From Wocania_A spongiicola (GTDB lineage Bacteria; Bacteroidota; Bacteroidia; Flavobacteriales; Flavobacteriaceae): DNA of 64,000 nucleotides. The stretch is taken from NCBI RefSeq assembly GCF_023502325.1, contig NZ_JAMFLZ010000002.1, forward strand, positions 372,001 through 436,000, given 5' to 3'. Below the pieces are notes generated by a model. The model was not told where the DNA came from and did no database searches. It saw only the letters and a program-made list of their open reading frames with translations. Position numbers and translations under genes: made by a program. Below, piece by piece: positions 37,004 through 44,480 of the stretch (its first letter is position 1; every line of letters starts with the position of its first letter).

Positions 37004-37687
37004 TTAATTATGTAGAAACTCTTGATTAGATAATGTTGCATATTGTAAATCTGCTTTTAAAAGTAATGATTTATAAGTGATATAATCTTGAAAAAATAAA
37101 CCTTCATTGAAATTTAAAAAAATAATGTTCTTACCTGAGTCTAATTTTTTTAAATCATTTAGTATAGTTTCTTTTGTAGATTTAATAATAAAAGGTTTTG
37201 AGTTAGAATTTAGAATAGAAATTTCACCTTTCAAATTAATACTGATTGGTTTTATGTTTTCTGAATACTTCAAATCAGAAATTTTTGAAATATATTCTTC
37301 AGAAGACTCTTCATGAAAAATCACATCTGTAAATTCAATAAATCCTAAACTCTTTTTACTCGTATCGTTACAAGTAAAATAATTTTTAGCATTTTCGTTT
37401 TTATGACTGGAATTTTTCTTTTTTTCTTGAAGAAATTTAATATGCGGAATCGCTTGTTTTAAGGTAAGACGTTTGTCTACATTAACTAACCAATTAGTCG
37501 TGCTAATTAAATTTTTCCTATTAAGTTCTACACTGTCAGTTTTAGTTTCATCGTAAAATAAATAAGCAGGAGAGACGTCCTTAATTTCTGAAATATTAGA
37601 ATGATTTATCTCTGGAAGTAAAATTGTTTTTTCTTTTCCACAGGAAAAGAAAACAGATAAAATAATTAAGTAAAATATATACTTCAT
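37004..37687 (-). CDS. Hypothetical lipoprotein between folP and cdaA
   Basis: A 227-residue lipoprotein with lipobox LIILSVFFSC (Cys16). An upstream ATG at 37699 would overlap folP and push the signal sequence inward, so 37687 (5 bp after the folP stop codon) is chosen. The mature part is Lys/Asn/Glu-rich, with two Cys-free halves and a motif FTCNDTSKKSLGFIEF. I do not recognise a domain, though placement between folP and cdaA appears to be common in flavobacteria. Function unknown. Confidence 0.75.
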   Translation of the reverse strand: MKYIFYLIILSVFFSCGKEKTILLPEINHSNISEIKDVSPAYLFYDETKTDSVELNRKNLISTTNWLVNVDKRLTLKQAIPHIKFLQEKKKNSSHKNENAKNYFTCNDTSKKSLGFIEFTDVIFHEESSEEYISKISDLKYSENIKPISINLKGEISILNSNSKPFIIKSTKETILNDLKKLDSGKNIIFLNFNEGLFFQDYITYKSLLLKADLQYATLSNQEFLHN

Positions 37688-37692
37688 GACTT

Positions 37693-38517
37693 CTAACAAT
37701 CTAATAATCTAGTTAATTTAATACATTCCATAGCCTCTTTAACGTCATGTACCCGTAAAATTGAAGTTCCTTTTTGTAAGGCTACTGTATTTAAAGCAGT
37801 GGTTCCATTTAATGCTTCCTTTGCAGAAGTTTCTAATGTTTTATAAATCATAGATTTTCTAGAAATTCCAGCTAGTACAGGCTTATCTAACATTTTAAAT
37901 AATTCTAATTGATTTAAAACCTCAAAATTTTGCTCTAAAGTTTTTGCAAACCCAAAACCAGGATCAATAATTAAATCAATAATACCTAATTGTTTGGCAG
38001 CAAATATTCTTTCAGAAAAATACTTTATTATGTCTTTTGTTATATTATCATAATCGGTTAATTGTTGCATGTTTTTTGGTGTTCCGCGCATGTGCATCAT
38101 AATGTATGGCACTTTTAGGTTAGCTATAGTTTGCAACATATTATCATCTAAATTTCCTGCAGAAATATCATTAATCATACTAGCTCCAGCCTCAATGCAT
38201 GATTTAGCAACCGAACTTCTAAAGGTGTCAATTGAAAGTAGTGCTTTAGGAAATTCTTTTAAAACAAAATTAACAATAGGTAAAATTCTTTCCAATTCGT
38301 TAATTTCACTAACATGGTCTGCATTTGGTCGTGAGCTGTATGCACCAACATCAATAAACGTGGCACCTTCATTAAGCATTTTTTCTACTTGATTTAAAAT
38401 GTCTTTTTCATTTTTATAAGTCCCTCCATCATAAAAAGAATCTGGAGTAATGTTTAAAATTCCCATTACTTTCGGAGATGATAAATCAATGAGTTGTCCT
38501 TTACAATTTATTGTCAT
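37693..38517 (-). CDS. folP: Dihydropteroate synthase
   Basis: A 274-residue TIM-barrel enzyme that condenses p-aminobenzoate with dihydropterin pyrophosphate in folate synthesis. Signature motifs are MGILNITPDSFYDGG, DVGAYSSRP, SIDTFRSSVAKSCIEAGASMINDISAG, MHMRGTP and DPGFGFAKTLEQN. Length is normal. It is the first gene of a minus-strand set continuing with a lipoprotein, cdaA and two DUF3667 genes, and is divergent from the DUF1599 gene. Confidence 0.96.
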   Translation of the reverse strand: MTINCKGQLIDLSSPKVMGILNITPDSFYDGGTYKNEKDILNQVEKMLNEGATFIDVGAYSSRPNADHVSEINELERILPIVNFVLKEFPKALLSIDTFRSSVAKSCIEAGASMINDISAGNLDDNMLQTIANLKVPYIMMHMRGTPKNMQQLTDYDNITKDIIKYFSERIFAAKQLGIIDLIIDPGFGFAKTLEQNFEVLNQLELFKMLDKPVLAGISRKSMIYKTLETSAKEALNGTTALNTVALQKGTSILRVHDVKEAMECIKLTRLLDC

Positions 38518-38622
38518 TTGTACAGTTTTGCAAGGTGTTTGTACTAAGTTTAAAACTTTAAACCAGAAACCTTGAACTTTCTAATTATTTATGCGAAATT
38601 TACGCAAAATTGAATTTTATTT

Positions 38623-39159
38623 ATGCAAGATACTTCAAAACAATATGATGCGGTAATAGATACTTGTAAAAGTTTATTTATTAAAAAAATGAGTGATTAC
38701 GGTAGTGCTTGGAGAATTTTAAGGTTACCATCACTTACAGATCAAATTTTTATTAAAGCACAGCGCATAAGAGGGCTTCAACAAAATGCAGTAAGAAAAG
38801 TTGATGAGGGAGAAGTAAGTGAGTTTATTGGTATTATAAATTACTGTGTTATGGCGCTTATTCAGTTAGAAAAAGGTGTGGTTGAGCAACCAGATCTGTC
38901 TACTGAAAAAGCAACAGAACTATATACAGAGCAAGTAGCAATCACCAAAAAACTTATGGAAGATAAAAACCATGATTATGGCGAGGCGTGGCGAGATATG
39001 AGAGTAAGTAGTTTAACTGACTTAATCTTACAAAAATTATTACGTGTTAAACAAATTGAAGATAATGCAGGAAAAACTTTGGTAAGCGAAGGTATTGATG
39101 CTAATTATCAAGATATGATTAATTATGCGATTTTTGCGTTGATTCATTTAAAAGAATAA
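38623..39159 (+). CDS. DUF1599 domain protein
   Basis: A 178-residue protein with two similar halves: KKMSDYGSAWRILRLPSLTDQIFIKAQRIRGLQ and DKNHDYGEAWRDMRVSSLTDLILQKLLRVKQIE. DUF1599 is described as a nucleotide-modification-associated domain. The duplicated conserved YG-AW-R pattern suggests a pseudo-symmetric active or binding site. It precedes the BT_3928-type gene by one base and is divergent from folP, so it probably leads the plus-strand operon. Confidence 0.9.
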   Translation: MQDTSKQYDAVIDTCKSLFIKKMSDYGSAWRILRLPSLTDQIFIKAQRIRGLQQNAVRKVDEGEVSEFIGIINYCVMALIQLEKGVVEQPDLSTEKATELYTEQVAITKKLMEDKNHDYGEAWRDMRVSSLTDLILQKLLRVKQIEDNAGKTLVSEGIDANYQDMINYAIFALIHLKE

Positions 39160-39160
39160 T

Positions 39161-40480
39161 ATGAAAATATTAGTAAGTATAAGTAGAGTTTTTGTTGGTG
39201 TATTATTTATATTCTCAGGATTTATAAAGCTTAACGATCCATTAGGATTTTCGTATAAGCTTCAAGAATATTTTAGTGCAGATGTTTTAAACATTCCTTT
39301 TTTAGAACCTTATGCATTACTCATTTCTGTTTTTGTAGTGGTATTTGAAGTGGTTTTAGGTGTGTTTTTGTTGATTGGTTATAAACCCAAATTTACAGTT
39401 TGGAGTTTGTTACTAATGATTATATTTTTTACATTTTTAACTTTTTATGCTGCTTATTTTGAAAAAGTAAAAGATTGTGGCTGCTTTGGAGATTTTTTAA
39501 AATTAAAACCATGGGAATCTTTTTGGAAAGATGTCGTGCTTTTAGTTTTGATAGTTATTTTATTTATAGGAGTGAAACATATCAATACTATTTTTTCAAA
39601 ATTGCCAACAACAGTTCTAGCATTACTAAGTTTTATTATAAGTTTATGGTTTGGTTATCATGTGTTAATGCATTTGCCAGCTATCGATTTTAGAGCTTAT
39701 AAAATTGGAAATAATATTTATGAAGGTATGATTATTCCAGAAGATGCACCTAAAGCAGTACAAGAATTTACTTGGACATTTAATGTTAACGGAGAAGAAA
39801 AAGAGATTATTACAAATGGAAGCTATCCAAGCGTTGAAGGCGAATATATAAGTGTAGATACTAAGGTGATTAAAGAAGGGTATTCTCCTCCTGTTGTAGA
39901 TTTTTCTATAGAGTCAAATGACGAAGATTTAACTCAACAATTTTTAAATGAAGACAACCTAATAGTAATTGTATCTTACAGTCTAGAAAAAATAGAAAGA
40001 GAAGGTATTGAAACATTAAAAACCACAACAGATAGAGCTATTAAAAATGGTTATAAAGTTATAGGCTTAACAGCATCTGGGGAAGAAGCAAAACAAAGAA
40101 TTAGCGAAGCTTATAATTTAAATTTTGATTGGTATTTATGTGATGAAAAAGCATTAAAAACGGTAGTGCGCTCTAATCCAGGTATTCTAGAGTTGGATTC
40201 AGGGACTGTTAAGCAAAAATTACATTGGAATGACATTGATGATTTGGAACTGCCTAAAGTTGAAAGAAAGGTTGAATTGATTAAGGACGATGGAATTTTA
40301 TATTTGGTAGATGATAAAATTTCTTCAAAGGAAGCAGCAGATAGTATAGACTCTAATGACATAAAGGAAGTCAATGTTTCAAAAGATGGATCTGCTACAA
40401 AAATGTTAGATTCAATTAATCAAGCTAATAATAGTAATTACAATGGGCTTGTTGAGATTGTATTGAAAAAAGATTCGTGA
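39161..40480 (+). CDS. BT_3928 family membrane protein (DoxX/MauE-like)
   Basis: A 439-residue protein. The N-terminal 170 residues hold five transmembrane helices of the DoxX/MauE type, with FVGVLFIFSGFIKLNDPLGFSYKLQEYF and the redox-like Cys pair in KDCGCFGDFLKLKPWESFWKD. A periplasmic or cytoplasmic soluble half follows with a thioredoxin-like layout but no CxxC (LIVIVSYSLEK ... FDWYLCDEK). The end (IDSNDIKEVNVSKDGSATKMLDSI) resembles a TonB-plug-like DUF. Function is unknown. It lies one base after the DUF1599 gene and before the OppB-like permease. Confidence 0.87.
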   Translation: MKILVSISRVFVGVLFIFSGFIKLNDPLGFSYKLQEYFSADVLNIPFLEPYALLISVFVVVFEVVLGVFLLIGYKPKFTVWSLLLMIIFFTFLTFYAAYFEKVKDCGCFGDFLKLKPWESFWKDVVLLVLIVILFIGVKHINTIFSKLPTTVLALLSFIISLWFGYHVLMHLPAIDFRAYKIGNNIYEGMIIPEDAPKAVQEFTWTFNVNGEEKEIITNGSYPSVEGEYISVDTKVIKEGYSPPVVDFSIESNDEDLTQQFLNEDNLIVIVSYSLEKIEREGIETLKTTTDRAIKNGYKVIGLTASGEEAKQRISEAYNLNFDWYLCDEKALKTVVRSNPGILELDSGTVKQKLHWNDIDDLELPKVERKVELIKDDGILYLVDDKISSKEAADSIDSNDIKEVNVSKDGSATKMLDSINQANNSNYNGLVEIVLKKDS

Positions 40481-40504
40481 ATTCGTGGCAACTAAAAAAA
40501 TAAA

Positions 40505-41581
40505 CTGATAAACTATCTTTTAAATAAAACCGGTTACGCATTACTCACATTATTTGGAGTAGTAACTGTTATTTTCTTTTTATTTAACGTGCTTCCTGGA
40601 GACCCTGCGCAAATGATGTTGGGACAAAATGAGGACAGTGAGCAACTAGCCCTCGTAAAACAAAAATATGGATTTGATAAGCCTGTAAGCACACAATATT
40701 TATACTATTTAAACGATTTGCTTCCTATCTCATTTCATTCAAACAATAGTGAAGATTATACCTATTTAAGGGCTAACAAGTACTCAGCAACCAAACTATT
40801 TTCAATAGGCAACACTACAACAGTTTTAAAGTTTCCATATTTAAGAGAGTCGTTTACAAAGCAAGGTAAAAAAGTAAGTGAAGTACTTGCCGAGACTTTA
40901 CCAAACACTTTTGTTTTAGCAGTATCAGCCATTGTGATTGCTATAATTTTAGGTATTCTTTTTGGTGTTATTTCTGCATTGTATAAGGACAAATGGCTAG
41001 ATAAAACTATTCAGATATTTAGTACTTTAGGTATGAGTGTACCATCTTTTTTTAGTGCCATTTTATTCGCGTGGTTTTTTGGCTATATATTGCATCAATA
41101 TACCAATTTAGAAATGACAGGTAGTCTCTATGAATTAGATGATTTTGGGGAATCCATGCATATTAAATGGAAAAATTTAATCCTTCCAGCCATTGTTTTG
41201 GGTATTCGTCCATTAGCTGTTGTTATTCAGCTAATGCGTAATAGTTTGTTAGAGGTTTTTAACCAAGATTATATCCGTACCGCAAGGGCAAAGGGATTAA
41301 GCGAATTTCAAATTATAAAAAAGCACGCTATAAAAAACGCATTAAATCCTGTGGTTACAGCAATTTCAGGTTGGTTTGCATCCATGCTTGCTGGAGCTGT
41401 TTTTGTGGAATATATTTTTGGGTGGAACGGTATAGGAAAAGAAATTGTAAATGCTTTAAATACCTTAGATTTACCTGTAATTATGGGGTCGGTTATAATA
41501 ATAGCTACAATGTTTGTAATTATCAACATTTTTGTCGACTTAATCTATGTTTGGTTAGACCCTAAAGTGAAGTTACAGTAA
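40505..41581 (+). CDS. OppB/DppB-type ABC transporter permease, non-ATG start
   Basis: A peptide/nickel-type permease of about 358 residues with six transmembrane helices. The EAA-loop signature appears as DYIRTARAKGLSEFQIIKKHAIKNAL, and the N-terminus has LFGVVTVIFFLFNVLPGDPAQMM. A GTG at 40589 would remove the first helix. The frame is open back to 40496 and encodes NYLLNKTGYALLTLFG, the expected first helix, but contains no ATG, GTG or TTG there: only CTG at 40505 or ATA at 40508. I place the start at 40505. No OppC, binding protein or ATPase gene is next to it. Confidence 0.82.
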   Translation: MINYLLNKTGYALLTLFGVVTVIFFLFNVLPGDPAQMMLGQNEDSEQLALVKQKYGFDKPVSTQYLYYLNDLLPISFHSNNSEDYTYLRANKYSATKLFSIGNTTTVLKFPYLRESFTKQGKKVSEVLAETLPNTFVLAVSAIVIAIILGILFGVISALYKDKWLDKTIQIFSTLGMSVPSFFSAILFAWFFGYILHQYTNLEMTGSLYELDDFGESMHIKWKNLILPAIVLGIRPLAVVIQLMRNSLLEVFNQDYIRTARAKGLSEFQIIKKHAIKNALNPVVTAISGWFASMLAGAVFVEYIFGWNGIGKEIVNALNTLDLPVIMGSVIIIATMFVIINIFVDLIYVWLDPKVKLQ

Positions 41582-41583
41582 GC

Positions 41584-42075
41584 ATGAAAAAAATAAAATA
41601 TTTATTAGTTATACTGCTTAGTGTTTTTAATTGCAATATAGAAGCACCAACTCAATTCTCTGAAGAAGCTTTAAATGATGTATTTACAACTTTAAGCGGT
41701 AATCAAGTTACCCTAAAATCTATTTTAGAAAAGCATGAGGGTAAAACTATTGTTATCGATATTTGGGCATCCTGGTGTAGCGATTGTATAAAAGGTATGC
41801 CAAAAGTAAAAGCAATACAAAAAAAATATAATGACGCTGTATATTTATTTTTCTCTTTAGATAGGGGAGATAAACCTTGGAAAAGAGGGATTAAAAAGTA
41901 TCAAATTGAGGGAGAACATTATTATATGCCATCAGGTAAAAAAAGTGCCTTTGGAGATTTTGTAAAAATTAGATGGATTCCTAGATATATGGTAATAAAT
42001 AAAGACGGAAATATAGAATTATTTAAAGCTACTGAAGCAGACGATAATAAGTTGGTAAACGCGCTAAAAAAGTAG
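41584..42075 (+). CDS. TlpA-like thioredoxin-fold lipoprotein
   Basis: A 163-residue protein with a signal sequence and possible lipobox (LLSVFNC, Cys17). The thioredoxin-like domain has the active-site motif ASWCSDCIKGMPKVKA (CxxC = CSDC) and the later cis-proline-type segment RWIPRYMVINKDG. It should be a periplasmic thiol-disulfide oxidoreductase anchored in a membrane. It starts 2 bp after the permease stop codon and its stop overlaps the tpiA -7 box. The redox partner is unknown. Confidence 0.88.
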   Translation: MKKIKYLLVILLSVFNCNIEAPTQFSEEALNDVFTTLSGNQVTLKSILEKHEGKTIVIDIWASWCSDCIKGMPKVKAIQKKYNDAVYLFFSLDRGDKPWKRGIKKYQIEGEHYYMPSGKKSAFGDFVKIRWIPRYMVINKDGNIELFKATEADDNKLVNALKK

Positions 42076-42082
42076 TATTTTT
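42052..42082 (+). promoter_or_regulatory. tpiA promoter
   Basis: TTGG at 42052 and TATTTTTG at 42075-42082, with a 19-bp spacer, match the Bacteroidota -33/-7 pattern. The -7 box overlaps the stop codon of the TlpA-like gene, giving tpiA a leader of about 50 nt. Confidence 0.6.
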
Positions 42083-42139
42083 GCAGTAATAAATAACTAC
42101 AAATAAAGTCTTTCAAAAGAAAGTTTTAAGACCAATATT

Positions 42140-42889
42140 ATGAGAAAACAAATCGTTGCTGGAAACTGGAAAATGAATAATGATTTATCGCAAACAGAAT
42201 CATTACTTGCCGACTTAAAAAAACAAACTAAAACAACAGAAGCAGAGGTAATGGTAGCACCAACCTTTACTAATTTACACCAAGCTTTTGATACCTTACG
42301 CAATACAGATATTGAAGTAGTAGCACAAAACATGCACTTTGCTGAAAATGGAGCTTATACTGGCGAAATAAATGCAAGTATGCTTAAAAGTGTAGGGGTT
42401 AATACGGTTATTTTAGGTCATAGTGAGCGTCGTGAATATTTTAATGAAACGGATGAATTATTGGCTAAAAAAGTAGATACGGCTTTAGCGAATAACATGA
42501 GAATTATTTTTTGTTTTGGAGAAGAGCTAGCCGACAGAAAATCTGGAAACGAGGAAAACGTAGTTGGAAGCCAAATTAAAAACGCTTTATTTCATTTAGA
42601 AGCATCAGCATTCAAAAATATCGTTTTAGCCTACGAGCCTGTTTGGGCTATTGGCACTGGCGAAACTGCAAGCCCAGAACAAGCGCAAGATATGCATGCA
42701 TTTATTAGAAAAACATTAGCCGATAAGTATGGAAATGAAGTTGCAAATACTGTTTCTATTCTCTATGGAGGTAGTGTTAAACCAGCAAATGCCGAGGAGA
42801 TTTTCTCTAAACCAGATGTAGACGGTGGTTTAATTGGAGGAGCATCTTTAAAAGCTGAAGATTTTTTCGCAATTGTGAATGCGTTTTAA
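42140..42889 (+). CDS. tpiA: Triosephosphate isomerase
   Basis: A 249-residue TIM-barrel enzyme that interconverts dihydroxyacetone phosphate and glyceraldehyde 3-phosphate. Motifs are AGNWKMN (Lys near residue 12), ILGHSERREYF (catalytic His), YEPVWAIGTG (catalytic Glu) and the phosphate-binding LYGGSVKP and GGLIGGASL. Length is normal. It follows the TlpA-like gene but has its own promoter; a palindromic repeat separates it from prmA. Confidence 0.98.
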   Translation: MRKQIVAGNWKMNNDLSQTESLLADLKKQTKTTEAEVMVAPTFTNLHQAFDTLRNTDIEVVAQNMHFAENGAYTGEINASMLKSVGVNTVILGHSERREYFNETDELLAKKVDTALANNMRIIFCFGEELADRKSGNEENVVGSQIKNALFHLEASAFKNIVLAYEPVWAIGTGETASPEQAQDMHAFIRKTLADKYGNEVANTVSILYGGSVKPANAEEIFSKPDVDGGLIGGASLKAEDFFAIVNAF

Positions 42890-42904
42890 ATAAAAAAATA
42901 ATTA

Positions 42905-42996
42905 GGGCGTTACCCAAGCTTAAGGCATGGGTCGCGCTTTCCATTATATCTTTTTTTCGTGCCTCAAAAAAGGATGTCATTTCAATCGCTAACGCG
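42905..42996 (+). repeat. Palindromic intergenic repeat, full-length copy
   Basis: It begins GGGCGTTACCC and ends ATCGCTAACGCGAG, so GCGTTA and TAACGC form an outer inverted repeat. Inside, ATCTTTTTTT and AAAAAAGGAT form an inner one around CGTGCCTC. The order of blocks is the same as in the inverted copy at 28067-28151, except for a 10-bp extra block (CTTAAGGCAT) after ACCCAAG. The core also matches 5329-5378. It fills the tpiA-prmA gap and is non-coding. Confidence 0.75.
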
Positions 42997-43028
42997 AGTT
43001 TATCAGCTTAATTAATTTCCCAAGGCAA

Positions 43029-43865
43029 ATGTCAAACATCATTTATATAGGTTATTATTTTAAAGTAAAACCACAGCAACCTGCAGTAGAAATTTTAATT
43101 GCAGAATTAGGTTATGCAGGTTTTGAAAGTTTTGTTGAAACCGACGAAGGAGTTACAGCTTACATTCAAAAAGATGAATGGAGAGAGGCTATTTTGGAAG
43201 ATATTCAAATTCTAAATTCAGACGAGTTTGAAATCACATATACGTTTGAAGACATAGAACAAACTAATTGGAATGCAGAATGGGAAAAGAATTTTAACCC
43301 AATTATAGTTGATAATGTTTGTGCAGTTCGTGCACCATTTCATGATAAGTTTGATACGCAATACGATATTATTATAGAACCCAAAATGAGTTTTGGTACA
43401 GGTCATCATGAAACTACCCATATGATGATTCAACATATTTTAAATAACGATTTCAAAAATAAATCCGTTTTAGATATGGGTTGCGGAACAGGAGTTTTAG
43501 CGATTCTGGCAGAGCTTAAAGGTGCAAATCCCATTGATGCTGTAGATTATGATAATTGGTGTTATTTAAATAGTTTAGAAAACGTAGAACGTAATAACTG
43601 TAACCATATTACTGTTATTGAAGGCGATGCATCGGTTTTGAAAAATAAAAAATACGATATTATCATTGCAAACATTAATAGAAATATTTTGCTACAAGAT
43701 TTAAAAACGTATGCCTCTTGCTTAAATAAAAACGGTATGTTGTTTTTAAGCGGATTTTATAATGATGATATTCCAATGATTAAAGCAGAATGTGAAAAAC
43801 ATTTGTTAAAATTTGAAGAAAAATTGGAAAGAAACAATTGGGTATCATTAAAATTTTTAAATTAG
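43029..43865 (+). CDS. prmA: Ribosomal protein L11 methyltransferase
   Basis: A 278-residue SAM-dependent methyltransferase that trimethylates ribosomal protein uL11. SAM-binding motif I is VLDMGCGTGVLAILAELKGA; the preceding family motif is PKMSFGTGHHETTHMMI, and the catalytic-loop region reads DIIIANINRNILL. The N-terminal substrate-recognition domain is present. The ATG at 43029 matches the family start. It is followed by clpS after 27 bp. Confidence 0.95.
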   Translation: MSNIIYIGYYFKVKPQQPAVEILIAELGYAGFESFVETDEGVTAYIQKDEWREAILEDIQILNSDEFEITYTFEDIEQTNWNAEWEKNFNPIIVDNVCAVRAPFHDKFDTQYDIIIEPKMSFGTGHHETTHMMIQHILNNDFKNKSVLDMGCGTGVLAILAELKGANPIDAVDYDNWCYLNSLENVERNNCNHITVIEGDASVLKNKKYDIIIANINRNILLQDLKTYASCLNKNGMLFLSGFYNDDIPMIKAECEKHLLKFEEKLERNNWVSLKFLN

Positions 43866-43892
43866 TAGAAGAATTGTCCCCAAAAAATTGAG

Positions 43893-44171
43893 ATGATGAG
43901 TACTAAAGAAAAAACATCAGAAGAATTATTACTTAAAGAAGAAGTAAAAACTCAAAATGAGATTGTTTTATATAACGATGATGTTAATACTTTCGATCAT
44001 GTTATAGAAACGCTTATTTATGCTTGTGAACATACAGCAGAACAAGCAGAGCAATGCTCTATTATTGTACATCATAACGGAAAATGTACAGTTAAAACAG
44101 GATTGTATGATGATTTAAAGCCACGTTGCTCCATGCTTCTTGAAGCTGGTTTAAGCGCAGAAATAATATAA
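43893..44171 (+). CDS. clpS: ATP-dependent Clp protease adaptor ClpS
   Basis: A 92-residue adaptor that delivers N-degron substrates to ClpAP/ClpCP. Hallmarks are IVLYNDDVNTFDHVIETL and the helix AEQCSIIVHHNGKCTVKTG. The N-terminal 25 residues are charged and flexible, as usual. Two adjacent Met codons leave the exact start open by one residue. It ends at a strong terminator shared with the convergent sulfur gene set. Confidence 0.95.
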   Translation: MMSTKEKTSEELLLKEEVKTQNEIVLYNDDVNTFDHVIETLIYACEHTAEQAEQCSIIVHHNGKCTVKTGLYDDLKPRCSMLLEAGLSAEII

Positions 44172-44172
44172 C

Positions 44173-44205
44173 AAAAAAGCTCCAATTAAAAATTGGAGCT
44201 TTTTT
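44173..44205. terminator. Bidirectional terminator between clpS and the HMA gene
   Basis: A 15-bp perfect stem, AAAAAAGCTCCAATT (44173-44187) with its complement (44191-44205), and a 3-base loop. A and T tracts at the ends let it work on both strands; it sits exactly between convergent stop codons. Confidence 0.92.
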
Positions 44206-44208
44206 AAT

Positions 44209-44478
44209 TTATTTACTCATTCTTCCTACGGCGCAACTAACAAAAGATTTTGCTTTTGTTGTTAAGATATTTTTTTCTCCAACTATTGGATAACCGAGTT
44301 TTGCTAATAAAGTTTTAATGTTTTTAACATCTTCGTCGGTTGAATAACCAAAAGATACAGAATCATTAGTATTATCAACGTTAATTTCTGTAATGTTATT
44401 TAGCTCACCTAGTTTATTAACAATAGTGTTAGCACAGCCTCCACATTTCAAGTTTTGTATTTTTAATGTTATGTACAT
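44209..44478 (-). CDS. Heavy-metal-associated (HMA) domain protein
   Basis: An 89-residue protein whose first 68 residues are an HMA fold with the metal site NLKCGGCANTI (CxxC). A C-terminal extension has a further Cys (AKSFVSCAVGRMSK). The longer frame to 44499 would overlap the upstream gene, and MYITLKIQNLKCGG starting at 44478, 2 bp after the MBL-rhodanese stop codon, is the natural start. It may carry a metal or, given the operon, take part in thiol/persulfide handling; this is inference. Confidence 0.85.
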   Translation of the reverse strand: MYITLKIQNLKCGGCANTIVNKLGELNNITEINVDNTNDSVSFGYSTDEDVKNIKTLLAKLGYPIVGEKNILTTKAKSFVSCAVGRMSK

Positions 44479-44480
44479 AG

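Noticed and set aside
40480..40589. Frameshift or assembly error upstream of the permease
   Set aside because: The frame is continuous through the whole first helix; only the start codon is atypical, so a rare start is preferred.
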